From Clavaria fumosa (taxonomy: Eukaryota > Basidiomycota > Agaricomycetes > Agaricales > Clavariaceae), in NCBI GenBank assembly GCA_951802425.1, contig OX637797.1, positions 868,001-932,000 on the forward strand: a DNA stretch of 64,000 bases, in the 5' to 3' direction. Position 1 is the first letter of the stretch, and every line of letters starts with the position of its first letter. Shown piece after piece: positions 55,137 to 63,981 of this stretch. The notes beneath the pieces were generated by a model. The model did no database searches and was not told where the DNA came from. It saw only the letters and a list, made by a program, of their open reading frames with translations. The position numbers and the translations under genes were made by a program.

Positions 55137-58100
55137 ATGAGATCCAGCGCACAAAACAACATGCCCAACCCAAACTCGTCAAACAGTGCTATCGCCGTCC
55201 CTCGACTTCGTGACGACGGAGCGAATTGGCCCGACTACCAGTCGAAGGCCAGGACAGCTATGGGTGCGAGAGGGTTAATACGACACGTCGACGGAACTGC
55301 GAGAAAACCAGTGCCTTACCCTGAAGTAAACGGGGTCCCGATGAAAAAGCCGGGTCTTGAGGCTACTGATGACGATCTGGAAGAAAAAGAGAAGAGGCTA
55401 GATGAGTACAAGCAAAAGGAATATGGTGCGCAGCATGTCATGCTCACCACAATATCCGCTCGCCTCGCTACCCTCATCAAATCTATGAGCGCGTCCGACA
55501 TGTGGACAGCGATCCGTAACGACGCTACGAAGAAGAGCCAGTTACACAAAGTGGATACCCGCCGCAGGCTCCAGTCGATGCTCTGCTACGAGGAAGGAGA
55601 CATCAAGGCGCACCTCAACGCCATGACAAAACTCCGCGACGAGCTAGAAGGGATAGACGCATCAGTTACGGATGAAGACTTCGGGACGATGCTACTTACC
55701 TCACTCCCACACAGCTACCGCTCGCTTCTCCACACCATAACCCACGCCGCTAGCCTCTCCGGCACGGTGATAAACCCTAACGACCTTATGAGGATCGTTC
55801 TAGAAGAGGCTCGCCAGCGCGAGCTCTCTGAAAACGCGCCCAAGTCGGGCGACGCTGCTCTAAATGTCACTAAAGGAAAGGGGGGTAAAGGAAAAGGAAA
55901 CGCGAACTCACCGAAAAACCCATGTGCGACTTGCAAGCGCACGAACCACAAGACTGAGGATTGTTTCTCTAAAGGAGGAGCAAAGGAAGGCCAAGCACCC
56001 TGGCAGAAAAAGGCAGACAAAGCGAATACGGCAGCTACATCAACTCCCAAGCAGAAAGATAGCGAGGATTACCTCGCATTCACCTGTCTTGGCGACTGCT
56101 CGACTGCCGCTGCCGCTTCTGCCAGCATCAAGCGACCGCACGAGGTTATCCTCGACAGCGGAGCGACCGCACATTTCTGCCCCGATAAGTCCATGTTCCA
56201 CACATACTCACCTACTGCCCATAAAGCAGTGACGGCTGCCGATGGCCGCGTCCTTAGCTCCATTGGACGTGGGGACGTACTCCTTGATGTTCCTAATGGA
56301 ACGGGGGTTAGTAAGTTCAAGCTTAAAAATGTTGCCCACACACCGAGCATGGCGTTCACGCTTGTATCCATCGGAAGGCTCGATGATGCCGGGTGTACCG
56401 CAGAGTTTACGGCGAACTCCTGCCTCGTGAGCGACTCAACAGGCAGAGTAATCGCTCGCATTCCGAAAACAAATGGCCTGTATCGCATATCAGCCCCCTC
56501 AGTTGCGACAGACACTGCTCACGTAGCGATAAACCCTCAGAAACTCACCTTGTACCAAGCACATCGCGTTTTCGGCCATGTGAACTATGCAGCGGTCAGA
56601 CACGCAATCTCTACCAAGAAAGTTACTGGGATCGAGATAGAGGACACAACTGACGCACCTTTTTGCGACGCCTGTGCTCAGGCCAAGCCCAATCGCCTCC
56701 CGTTCCCGGAAAAGGCGTCAAACAGAGCGGAAACGTACGGCGAACGCATCCACACGGATGTATGGGGCCCAACACCCACCGCGTCGATTGGCGGGAACCG
56801 CTACACTGTCGATTTCGTTGACGATGCGACCAGGTGGACCGAGGTTGTTGCTATACAAAGAAAGTCTCAAGCATTCAGCGCATACAAAAAGCTAGAGGCT
56901 GAAATCAACACTCACGAGAATACGAAGGTCAAATACCTTCGTTCTGACCGTGGCGGAGAGTTCCTTGGCGACGCGTTCTCGGACCACCTAGCAGAAAAGG
57001 GCACAAAACGAGAACTCACCGTCCACGACACGCACGAGCAAGTTGGTGTCGTGGAACGCTGGAACAGAACGAAAGCTGCACTAGCCCGCGCTATGCTTAT
57101 TGACTCGAAGCTTCCCAAGAGTCTCTGGGCAGCAGCTATGAGTCACGCAGCATGGATAAAGAACCGTGCACCTACCCGTGCACTCAACGGCAACACGCCG
57201 TACCAAGCTCGGTACAGACAACACCCAGACTTCTCGAAAGCTGTCCCGTTCGGAACTCGCGCCTGGGTCAAGATTGTCGATGCCGGAAAGCTTGACACGC
57301 GCGCACGATTCGGTTACTTCATTGGTTTTGATTCAACGAGCACAGGATACCGGATTTACTTCCCTGATAAAAAACAGATTAGAGTCGAGCACGAAGTTGT
57401 TTTCAACCGAGATAATGATGCTGACCCCGTGGTTTGGACAGCCGAGACACTGGCTGAAGGGGAGAGACGTAGATTCATTCAGGATCCTGCTCCAACCCAC
57501 GACGATGCACCTCACACAGATGAAACGAATGGATCTACTCCCATCGATACTGTTCCCCTTCAAGATCCAGACATTGAAGAGACAACTGTCGAGGATGAGC
57601 GTGACCATCCACATCGACCACGCCCACAACCTGGATATTACAGGTTCCTAGCAGGCAAAGCACCTCGAAAAGAAAACGTCAACGTTGTGATTCATGTCGC
57701 AGATGATGAACACGATGACTTACCCATGTTTGCACTCCACACAGGTGCTATCGGCAGCGAACCGCGCACACTCGCACAGGCCCTCACCAGAACGGATGCA
57801 CACCAGTGGAAGGAGGCATATCAGGTTGAGCTAAATCAACTTAAAAAACTACACACCTGGGATATCGTCAACAGACCCCCTGACAAACCCGTTATCCCCT
57901 GTGGCTACGTCTTCAAGATTAAACTTGGCCCGACCGGCGAGGTCCTGAAATACAAAGCAAGAGTCGTTGCAGGTGGTCACAGGCAGAAAAAGGGCGTAAA
58001 CTACGATGAAACGTTCGCGGCCGCAGCTAAAATTGCATCGATCTGTGTTCTCCTGGCCTTGGCAGCTCAGCGGGATTGGGAAATCGATCAAATTGACGTG

Positions 58101-59297
58101 GTCAGCGCTTACCTGAACGCTGATCTCCAAGACGAAGTCTACATGGAGGCTCCTGATGGTGTACTCGCTGAAGGGGAGAAGGGGAAGGTATGTCGATTGC
58201 AAAAAGGACTCTATGGCCTGAAGCAAGCGGGCAGGCGGTGGTACGAGCGCATGGCCCACACGTTCAAAAGTTTGGGGTTCAACATATCCAAACTCGACCA
58301 ATCAGTCTTTATCAGGACAAAAGGAAACGAAACGGTTCACGTACCAGTGTCAACGGATGACATGATCGTGATGGGAAATACCAGGGCTGCAGTGGATAGG
58401 GTAAAATCAGAACTCCAGGAATCATTCGAGATAACGGACCAAGGGGAGCTCACTTGGCTCCTTGGATTCGAGGTGCGCCGGGATAGAGCTGCGAGGACGG
58501 TGAGCATCAATCAAAGAGCGTACATTGACGCACTTGCGCGACGTTTTGGCCTTGAGAATGCCCGTGCCATACACATCCCTATGGACCCCGCGACGCCTCT
58601 GACGAAGGAGCAATCCCCTCAAAAGGCGTTAGACGTACCCTACCAGGAGGCGTGCGGCGGTGTGCTGTGGCCAGCGGTCATAACTCGCCCCGACATCCAG
58701 CTTGCTGTCGGCATCCTGTCCCAGTTCACTCAGAACCCAGCGCACGAGCACTGGGAAGCTCTAAAACGAGTTGTCAGCCATCTGAACACGACGAAGGACA
58801 TGTGGCTTACCCTGGGCGGCGCGGGATCCCGACCACAAATCTACTCGGATGCAGACTGGGCCTCGCAAGCCGACCGACACTCGATATCGGGTTTCGTCGC
58901 TCGAGTTGGGCGTGGCACGGTGACTTGGTCGTCGAAGCGCCAAACGCTGGTGGCGCAGTCAAGCACTGAGGCGGAGTATATAGCTGCTGCCCACGCTGCA
59001 CGAGAAATTTGCTGGTTACGGAGTTTCTTAGACGAGCTAGACGCGGCAGAGCCCGGACCAACGATCCTCCTATTGGACAACCAATCAACGATAGTGATCA
59101 TCGAGAATAACAAATTTCATGCGAGAACAAAACACATCGACATCCGATACCACTTCATTCGTGAAGCTGTCGAGCAAGGGACAATCGCGGTCAGCTACGT
59201 ACCCACCAGCGAAAACGTAGCCGATGGTTTTACAAAGCCGCTGCCCAGACCCGCATTCGAGATCTTCGTCCGTGAACTCGCGCTGTTGTCCGCTTGA
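55137..59297 (+). CDS. Copia Gag-Pol polyprotein
   Basis: 1386 aa in one frame. The first ATG is 5 nt after the LTR; MPNPNSSN, eight codons later, is another candidate. Gag: DYQSKARTAMGARGLI, KLRDELEGIDASV, and a CCHC knuckle (CATCKRTNHKTEDC). Protease: VILDSGATAHFC. Integrase: HRVFGHVNYAAVRH with CDACAQAK (HHCC), IHTDVWGPTPT, LRSDRGGEF and EQVGVVERWNRT. RT: HTWDIVNRPPDKPVIPCGYV, ARVVAGGHRQKKGVNYDETF, DVVSAYLNADL, GLYGLKQAGRRWYE. The active site is STDDMIV where most copia elements have YVDDM. RNase H: YSDADWASQADRHSISG and SSTEAEYIAA. No break was seen. Confidence 0.93.
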   Translation: MRSSAQNNMPNPNSSNSAIAVPRLRDDGANWPDYQSKARTAMGARGLIRHVDGTARKPVPYPEVNGVPMKKPGLEATDDDLEEKEKRLDEYKQKEYGAQHVMLTTISARLATLIKSMSASDMWTAIRNDATKKSQLHKVDTRRRLQSMLCYEEGDIKAHLNAMTKLRDELEGIDASVTDEDFGTMLLTSLPHSYRSLLHTITHAASLSGTVINPNDLMRIVLEEARQRELSENAPKSGDAALNVTKGKGGKGKGNANSPKNPCATCKRTNHKTEDCFSKGGAKEGQAPWQKKADKANTAATSTPKQKDSEDYLAFTCLGDCSTAAAASASIKRPHEVILDSGATAHFCPDKSMFHTYSPTAHKAVTAADGRVLSSIGRGDVLLDVPNGTGVSKFKLKNVAHTPSMAFTLVSIGRLDDAGCTAEFTANSCLVSDSTGRVIARIPKTNGLYRISAPSVATDTAHVAINPQKLTLYQAHRVFGHVNYAAVRHAISTKKVTGIEIEDTTDAPFCDACAQAKPNRLPFPEKASNRAETYGERIHTDVWGPTPTASIGGNRYTVDFVDDATRWTEVVAIQRKSQAFSAYKKLEAEINTHENTKVKYLRSDRGGEFLGDAFSDHLAEKGTKRELTVHDTHEQVGVVERWNRTKAALARAMLIDSKLPKSLWAAAMSHAAWIKNRAPTRALNGNTPYQARYRQHPDFSKAVPFGTRAWVKIVDAGKLDTRARFGYFIGFDSTSTGYRIYFPDKKQIRVEHEVVFNRDNDADPVVWTAETLAEGERRRFIQDPAPTHDDAPHTDETNGSTPIDTVPLQDPDIEETTVEDERDHPHRPRPQPGYYRFLAGKAPRKENVNVVIHVADDEHDDLPMFALHTGAIGSEPRTLAQALTRTDAHQWKEAYQVELNQLKKLHTWDIVNRPPDKPVIPCGYVFKIKLGPTGEVLKYKARVVAGGHRQKKGVNYDETFAAAAKIASICVLLALAAQRDWEIDQIDVVSAYLNADLQDEVYMEAPDGVLAEGEKGKVCRLQKGLYGLKQAGRRWYERMAHTFKSLGFNISKLDQSVFIRTKGNETVHVPVSTDDMIVMGNTRAAVDRVKSELQESFEITDQGELTWLLGFEVRRDRAARTVSINQRAYIDALARRFGLENARAIHIPMDPATPLTKEQSPQKALDVPYQEACGGVLWPAVITRPDIQLAVGILSQFTQNPAHEHWEALKRVVSHLNTTKDMWLTLGGAGSRPQIYSDADWASQADRHSISGFVARVGRGTVTWSSKRQTLVAQSSTEAEYIAAAHAAREICWLRSFLDELDAAEPGPTILLLDNQSTIVIIENNKFHARTKHIDIRYHFIREAVEQGTIAVSYVPTSENVADGFTKPLPRPAFEIFVRELALLSA

Positions 59298-59304
59298 AGG
59301 GGAG

Positions 59305-59536
59305 TGACGGTAATCAACCGGCCACCTTACGTAATCTCATTTGCCTATTTGGGTATTGCACTTTGTGCTTGTACAGCTCAGTCCGTACTACGACTGAGCT
59401 GTGAGTCTTATTGTTTTTCATCACCCATTTTACATTTTCTGATGTCCTAATGTAGAACAGAACTACATTAGGTAGCTTGATACTCAGTCCGTACTACGAC
59501 TGAGCTAACAGAACTACATTAGCCTTAATTTCTTTA
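59305..59536 (+). repeat. Copia 3' LTR
   Basis: 232 bp, the same sequence as 54901-55132 as far as read. Confidence 0.92.
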
Positions 59537-59541
59537 ACAGT

Positions 59542-59646
59542 GTCCGGTCTGTCGGGGGGCGCCGAGGTGTTCGCATTTGATACTCTGGGTTGAGGTCCTT
59601 GGCCGACATTTGGTCCCAGATCGAGATTATGCAATAAATGGGTCAT
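59542..59646 (-). pseudogene. YR element gag, start
   Basis: The ATG at 59646 opens MTHLLHNLDLGPNVGQ, PRVSNANTSAPPDRPD and is cut by copia after 35 codons. It lies 32 bp inside A1, as expected for the first gene. Confidence 0.7.
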
Positions 59647-59677
59647 TGTATACACTAACGAGTGTTGCGAGTGCTTC

Positions 59678-59829
59678 TTAATGAGAAACGAGCGAGTCGC
59701 TTGTAACGAGTGTAGTGTATGGTGCGGAAGAGAAACTTATTTATGATAACAGAGACAAACAATGTGCGTGTCACTTGGCTGGATGCCTGGTACTGCTGGA
59801 CCTGCGGTTTCCTTGGTACCCTGGCTTAT
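59678..59829 (-). repeat. Split direct repeat A1 of the YR element
   Basis: 152 bp; see A2. The right boundary of the nested cluster is here, where similarity to A2 stops. Confidence 0.86.
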
Positions 59830-59859
59830 ATCAGCAAACCTCGAATTGTCTTGACCCAC

Positions 59860-59895
59860 CTTGACTGTCTTGACAAATTGGTCAAGACAGTCAAG
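59860..59895. repeat. Perfect 15-bp hairpin of TCAAGAC words
   Basis: CTTGACTGTCTTGAC and GTCAAGACAGTCAAG are exact reverse complements around a 6-nt loop. Confidence 0.9.
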
Positions 59896-60090
59896 AAAGT
59901 CAAGACATGTATTTTATCTTGGAGAGTGTTGTAGTCAAGGATATGCTAAGTAGTCAAGAGCTAATAAGATGGTCAAGACCAATAAGAAAACAAGCAATAA
60001 TTGTAGTCAAGAACTAATAAGATGGTCAAGACTAATAAGAAAATCAACACATGTATTTTATCTTGGAGAGTATTGTAGTGGGGTTGGGCA
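59896..60090. repeat. Local duplication rich in GTCAAGA
   Basis: ACATGTATTTTATCTTGGAG followed by AGTGTTGTAGT (near 59904) recurs near 60049 with one change. CTAATAAGATGGTCAAGAC occurs near 59960 and near 60014. No coding frame. A perfect 9-bp inverted repeat (AAACCACTG/CAGTGGTTT) follows at 60147-60167. Confidence 0.75.
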
Positions 60091-60167
60091 ATCCCGGTAA
60101 CGGGTCACATAGGTCACACTCCGTGACGCATCATCACAGGTCTCAAACCACTGACCCAGTGGTTTAT

Positions 60168-60333
60168 CTCCTTCAAATCTAACTATAAGGAATGGTGTCC
60201 AGTGAATAAAATGTTCATAATTCATGTCTAGATTTTCCTTAATAAATTTCTTTTTTTTTGATTATACCTGTGCAATGTTATGTCACTATCTTTCTGAATT
60301 CCCAGCCAAATCTGGCTCCAAACTTTGTTATTT
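60168..60333. other. CpG-poor spacer
   Basis: AT-rich, with no gene or repeat recognised. CpG depletion starts at about 60130. Confidence 0.4.
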
Positions 60334-60591
60334 TATAGACTCCTTCAGCTCACATTTTCACACTTAACATTGGCTGAATGAAATGCTTCATTAATAAATT
60401 TAAAATATTTGTTCAGGACAGATCCTTTTTTTTCCTCCTCATTACTGAGATACAATAGAGACAGCATTATATTTCCATAATGGGAGTAGATAAAATAAAT
60501 CTGTTCTGAACAAATATTCTGAATTTATTATTGAAGCATTTTGTTCAACCAAAGCTAAGCTTCAAAATGTGATCTGGCTGAGCCTATAGAC
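60334..60591. repeat. Imperfect 90-bp foldback (inverted repeat), MITE-like
   Basis: The left arm (60334-60424, TATAGACTCC to GGACAGATC) matches the reverse complement of the right arm (60498-60591). Shared words include TCACATTTT, AATGCTTCA, AATAAATT and AATATTTGTTCAG. The loop is about 73 bp. The arms have drifted mainly by transitions. No target duplication was identified. Confidence 0.75.
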
Positions 60592-60763
60592 ATTTAAGTT
60601 TTGTGCAGCCATATGTGTTAGCACAGCCACATTTTTTCGGACATGAGGCTGCCTCATGATGCAAAACAAAATTTTCGGGCCTCATTGCACCACCAATACA
60701 TCCTCTGTGATTCTGGCTTCAATTGCCCTCCTCAAGCCCTCTTTCTGCTGCCTATTTGGCTTT

Positions 60764-60961
60764 GTAAGTGACTCAAAACATAAACTTATCTATGATTATG
60801 TTATGTGGCACTAATACTAGTACTTCTGATCTTACAGACAACTTCCTGCCATTGCAACAGCAGTTTCTTGATATTTTCTGTATCTCATCAGCCTCTGTAA
60901 GTGATTTTGAGTGTGATTGACACAGAAATCTAAGTAACTGACCCTGTTCTCTCTGGTGCAG
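60764..60961 (+). promoter_or_regulatory. Two intron-like blocks in the leader of the 1003-aa gene
   Basis: GTAAGTGACT...CTTACAG (60764-60837, 74 nt) and GTAAGTGATT...GGTGCAG (60897-60961, 65 nt) have near-ideal splice ends and normal fungal length. The exon between them has an in-frame stop, so they would be 5' UTR introns. The coding ATG follows 8 nt after the second acceptor. Confidence 0.5.
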
Positions 60962-60969
60962 TGACTTAC

Positions 60970-63900
60970 ATGCCTCCAAAGTCTGCCAGGAGTGCTGCAC
61001 AGAGGCAGCAGCTGTCAGGAGCCAGGGAAAAGGCCTCTAGCTCACTGCTAGGTTTGGAAGAGCTGCAGATACTCCTTGAGGCTGCTGAAAAGAGAGCCTT
61101 GGTGGCTGAGGCTGAAGTTGTGGAATTAAAGGCTGCACTGGAGAGTGAGAGAGAGGCTAGTGGGGAATTCAGAGAGAAACTGGAGAAGGAGGCTGCTAAA
61201 TCTGCAGGTTTAGCTCACCAGCTTGCCCTAGAGAAAGAGTGCTCAGCAAAGTGGTACTGTGCATTTCGTGTTGAGCGGCGTGCACGTCAGAGGGGGCAGG
61301 CTAGGAAACAGGTTTTGGAGAATCAGATAACACTTCTGCAATCATCTGGTCATAGACAGACAGATGAATTGAAGGGCCTCAAGAGCAGTGCATCAAAAGC
61401 AATTGATGCACTGCTGAGGGTGGAAAAGAAGAATTCCAGCTTGCAAAGTGAGCTATCAAAATGCATGGAGAGATGCAGAAATGAGATGAAAAGAGTACAG
61501 ATCAAACTGAAATTGGTTGGACAAAAGTTGAAGGAAACCAGGATGATGGCCACTCAGCTGAAGAAACGCTGTGCCCGAGCTGCTGCAGTCAAAGAGAGGG
61601 CAGTGAAAAGGGCAAGGGAGAAGGTTATCAAAGAAAGAAGTGTTCATATGCTTCTCAAGAAAGGGGTTTATACAGAACAGACAAGGAACTTGATCAGACT
61701 TTTGGTTCAGACTGGATGTTCTAGGGAGTATGTTGGAGATGTCATCCAAGCAATATTCAAAACTGCTGGAATATCTGTGGTTGGACATGTCAGTAGATGC
61801 ACAGTGTCTCGAGCTGTGGTAGAGGGCTACTATGCTGCACAGATTCAGTTGGGATATGAGATGCTGAATGCTGAGGGGATGACATTCAGTGCAGATGGCA
61901 CAACTCATAGGGCCATCAACTACACTTCACAGCATGTCAACCTCAAAGCAGAATCATATGAATCAGGTTGCCAGAGCAAAGGGACAGAGCATACCACTCA
62001 TCTGATGGGTGTCTATCCTGCTTTGGATGGAAGTAGTGCAGAATCTGTTAAGGCTTGGAAAAATCTGCTGGGAAATATTGCAGATATGTACAACCAAAGC
62101 CCTCTTGGAAAACGTGCAGGGCACTTGCTCCGGGCAGTAGATATTTTCATCAAGTTGGATGGGATGCACACTGATCATTGTGCCAAGGAAAAGAAGGATG
62201 TGAAACTTCTAGAGAAGGAGAAAATGTTGGCCACATACCAGTGTCTTGGAGAGGACCAGATTGCAGAAAGATCAAGTCAGGAACTTCTGCCCCACTTCTT
62301 TGAAGCACAGAAAAGAATGATAAATCTTGCTGGAGGCAAAAAGAAGTGGGATACTCTTTCTGAGGAAGAGAAGGCTGAAAGGCATGCTGCCTCTATGGAG
62401 CAATTGACCAAGGACTTGGGGAAAGACCACTATGACCAATTGTCAGATGATGAGAAAAGAATCCTGAAGCTGTTTATCTGGGCTGGGTGTGGCTGCCACA
62501 AAGATCTCAACACAGTGCGTGGAGGAAATGCAGCTATGATGGCTTGGTGGGAGAAGAATGGTGTTGAACCTCCTGTATTGTTGGCAAACAGAGACAATGC
62601 AGCAATCTTGAAAGACAAATCTCAAGCTGATGGTGTGGCAACACCTGCACAGGAACGAGCATTTCAGATGACAACTCGTGGTGGGGTGAAAGCAGCACAG
62701 ATTGCAGGAGAAATTTTCAACAATAAAAATGACAAAAAGGGGCATCATGATTCATTCTGGTGGTGGTGGATGTCTAATGTGAAGCAAGCATTTACATTTC
62801 CTGGCACTTCCAACAATCGCTTTCAGTCCCATTGTGAAGCTGCAGCTGTCCTCATACAGCACAAGCCTCAATTTGTCAAGTTCCTGGAGTATGTCAAGGA
62901 GAAAAAGCAGGCCATGAGATTCAGTCATATGGAAGAGAATCTGTGGAAAGCACTCCATTGCACTGCAACACTGACTGAGCTTGCAGTTCTGGCATTGTAT
63001 GCACAAGCTGTGTCACATCCATACATGAGAAGTGTTCGCATGTCTGGGGCTGTGAAGGTCAACATGTTGGACTTGGGCCCATTACACCAAAAGGTTTACA
63101 GACACATACAAAGGGTCATAGGAGACCCAAGCTTTCTTGTTGGGGACTCTATCACATGGGAAACTGGTGCAATGGATGGACAGATGTGGCAGACACCAGC
63201 AGCAGTTGCAGCAGTGCAAAATATTGCACCTTCTCTGCCTCATCTGAGAGAAGTGTTGGTTGCATTTTTTGAAGGAGCAGCTGTGACATGGAAACGCTTC
63301 ACTTCTGAATTTGCACCTGGTGGTCTGATTGATGAGGCCACCATGGAGGAAAAGGAATTAGCCTGGATGCCACCCACAAATGATGCAAATGAAGGTGCTC
63401 TTGGCTCATTTCGAGTACTTATGCGACACCAACCACACCTCACATCATTGCAATACAATGCTCAGGCAATGTATGCTCACAATGATACCCAAGCCTTCAT
63501 GGAGAAGATGTTCCAGCCTGAAGATTACAAGCATATTCATCAGCTTGCACGTAAAGATGAGGCAAAGGGGGTGGAACAAGCAGGGAGGGAGGCAATTATC
63601 AGGCATGCCAAAGCCAAGATTGATGAGCGTGAGGCTGCAAGGGATGCAAAAAAGAAGAAGGCAGCCAAAGTAGCTGGACATGTGGCTGCAGTGAAGCTGA
63701 TATTTGACAAGGAGCAAGTCAAGAAGCTCAAAGGAGACAAGCTCAAAGACCATCTTCTGGCATTTCAAAGGGCTGGAGCTCCAAACCTGCAGAATCTGTC
63801 CCTTAGGACAGCTGTGGTAAAGATTAGGGAAGGACTTGTGCAATCAATTGATCTCTATAATACTGGGCAATGGAAGCCAAACACAAGTGTGGACCCTCAA

Positions 63901-63981
63901 ACAATTCCAATGGAGTCAGAATCTGGGGAAGAATTTGACCTGGATGAAGGAATGGAAGACTGGGAGGACATGGATGAATAG
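60970..63981 (+). CDS. 1003-aa coiled-coil, transposase-like protein of an unnamed family
   Basis: One uninterrupted coding exon. Residues about 20-215 are a long coiled coil (LEELQILLEAAEKRALVAEAE and so on), with a basic end (KKRCARAAAVKERAVKRAR). A globular body of about 700 residues follows. It holds acidic residues in transposase-like settings: TFSADGTTHRAINYTSQHVN (D309), IKLDGMHTDHC (D397, D402), WAGCGCHKDLN (C507, C509, H510) and PPTNDANEGALGSFR (E808). These could be a DDE-type RNase H fold, but I cannot prove it. The C-terminus has a Lys-rich helix and acidic end (EDWEDMDE). I recall related uncharacterised proteins in many mushroom genomes but no named domain. CpG is strongly depleted (about 20 in 3 kb by eye). 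The ATG at 60970 begins MPPKSARSAAQ. Confidence 0.65.
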   Translation: MPPKSARSAAQRQQLSGAREKASSSLLGLEELQILLEAAEKRALVAEAEVVELKAALESEREASGEFREKLEKEAAKSAGLAHQLALEKECSAKWYCAFRVERRARQRGQARKQVLENQITLLQSSGHRQTDELKGLKSSASKAIDALLRVEKKNSSLQSELSKCMERCRNEMKRVQIKLKLVGQKLKETRMMATQLKKRCARAAAVKERAVKRAREKVIKERSVHMLLKKGVYTEQTRNLIRLLVQTGCSREYVGDVIQAIFKTAGISVVGHVSRCTVSRAVVEGYYAAQIQLGYEMLNAEGMTFSADGTTHRAINYTSQHVNLKAESYESGCQSKGTEHTTHLMGVYPALDGSSAESVKAWKNLLGNIADMYNQSPLGKRAGHLLRAVDIFIKLDGMHTDHCAKEKKDVKLLEKEKMLATYQCLGEDQIAERSSQELLPHFFEAQKRMINLAGGKKKWDTLSEEEKAERHAASMEQLTKDLGKDHYDQLSDDEKRILKLFIWAGCGCHKDLNTVRGGNAAMMAWWEKNGVEPPVLLANRDNAAILKDKSQADGVATPAQERAFQMTTRGGVKAAQIAGEIFNNKNDKKGHHDSFWWWWMSNVKQAFTFPGTSNNRFQSHCEAAAVLIQHKPQFVKFLEYVKEKKQAMRFSHMEENLWKALHCTATLTELAVLALYAQAVSHPYMRSVRMSGAVKVNMLDLGPLHQKVYRHIQRVIGDPSFLVGDSITWETGAMDGQMWQTPAAVAAVQNIAPSLPHLREVLVAFFEGAAVTWKRFTSEFAPGGLIDEATMEEKELAWMPPTNDANEGALGSFRVLMRHQPHLTSLQYNAQAMYAHNDTQAFMEKMFQPEDYKHIHQLARKDEAKGVEQAGREAIIRHAKAKIDEREAARDAKKKKAAKVAGHVAAVKLIFDKEQVKKLKGDKLKDHLLAFQRAGAPNLQNLSLRTAVVKIREGLVQSIDLYNTGQWKPNTSVDPQTIPMESESGEEFDLDEGMEDWEDMDE

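Larger units (their letters stand above)
54896..59541 (+). mobile_element. Ty1/copia retrotransposon with LTRs identical by eye
   Basis: LTRs 54901-55132 and 59305-59536, 232 bp each; I saw no difference between them. Flanks are ACAGT (54896-54900 and 59537-59541). The LTR runs TGACGG to TTCTTTA, so the usual CA end is absent. A polypurine tract (AAGGGGAG) precedes the right LTR. One long open frame fills the interior. Identical LTRs and an intact frame indicate a very recent insertion. The sequence at the primer-binding position (GATTATGAGATCC) matched no tRNA I could recall. Confidence 0.94.
42021..59829 (-). mobile_element. DIRS/Ngaro-type tyrosine-recombinase retroelement, defective, with two nested LTR elements
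   Basis: Read on the minus strand the order is A1 (59829-59678), gag, RT, RNase H, tyrosine recombinase, B1 (42461-42367), A2 (42366-42215), B2 (42115-42021). These split direct repeats with a terminal tyrosine recombinase and no DDE integrase define DIRS/Ngaro elements, which integrate through a circular intermediate. The host element is about 5.3 kb once the gypsy (46020-53850) and copia (54901-59541) insertions are subtracted. B1 abuts A2 exactly, but 99 bp of unmatched sequence separate A2 from B2. The element is dead: gag is split three ways, RT has a frame change near 45.5 kb, and the recombinase is shifted at a run of nine Gs. No target duplication, as expected for this class. Confidence 0.85.
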
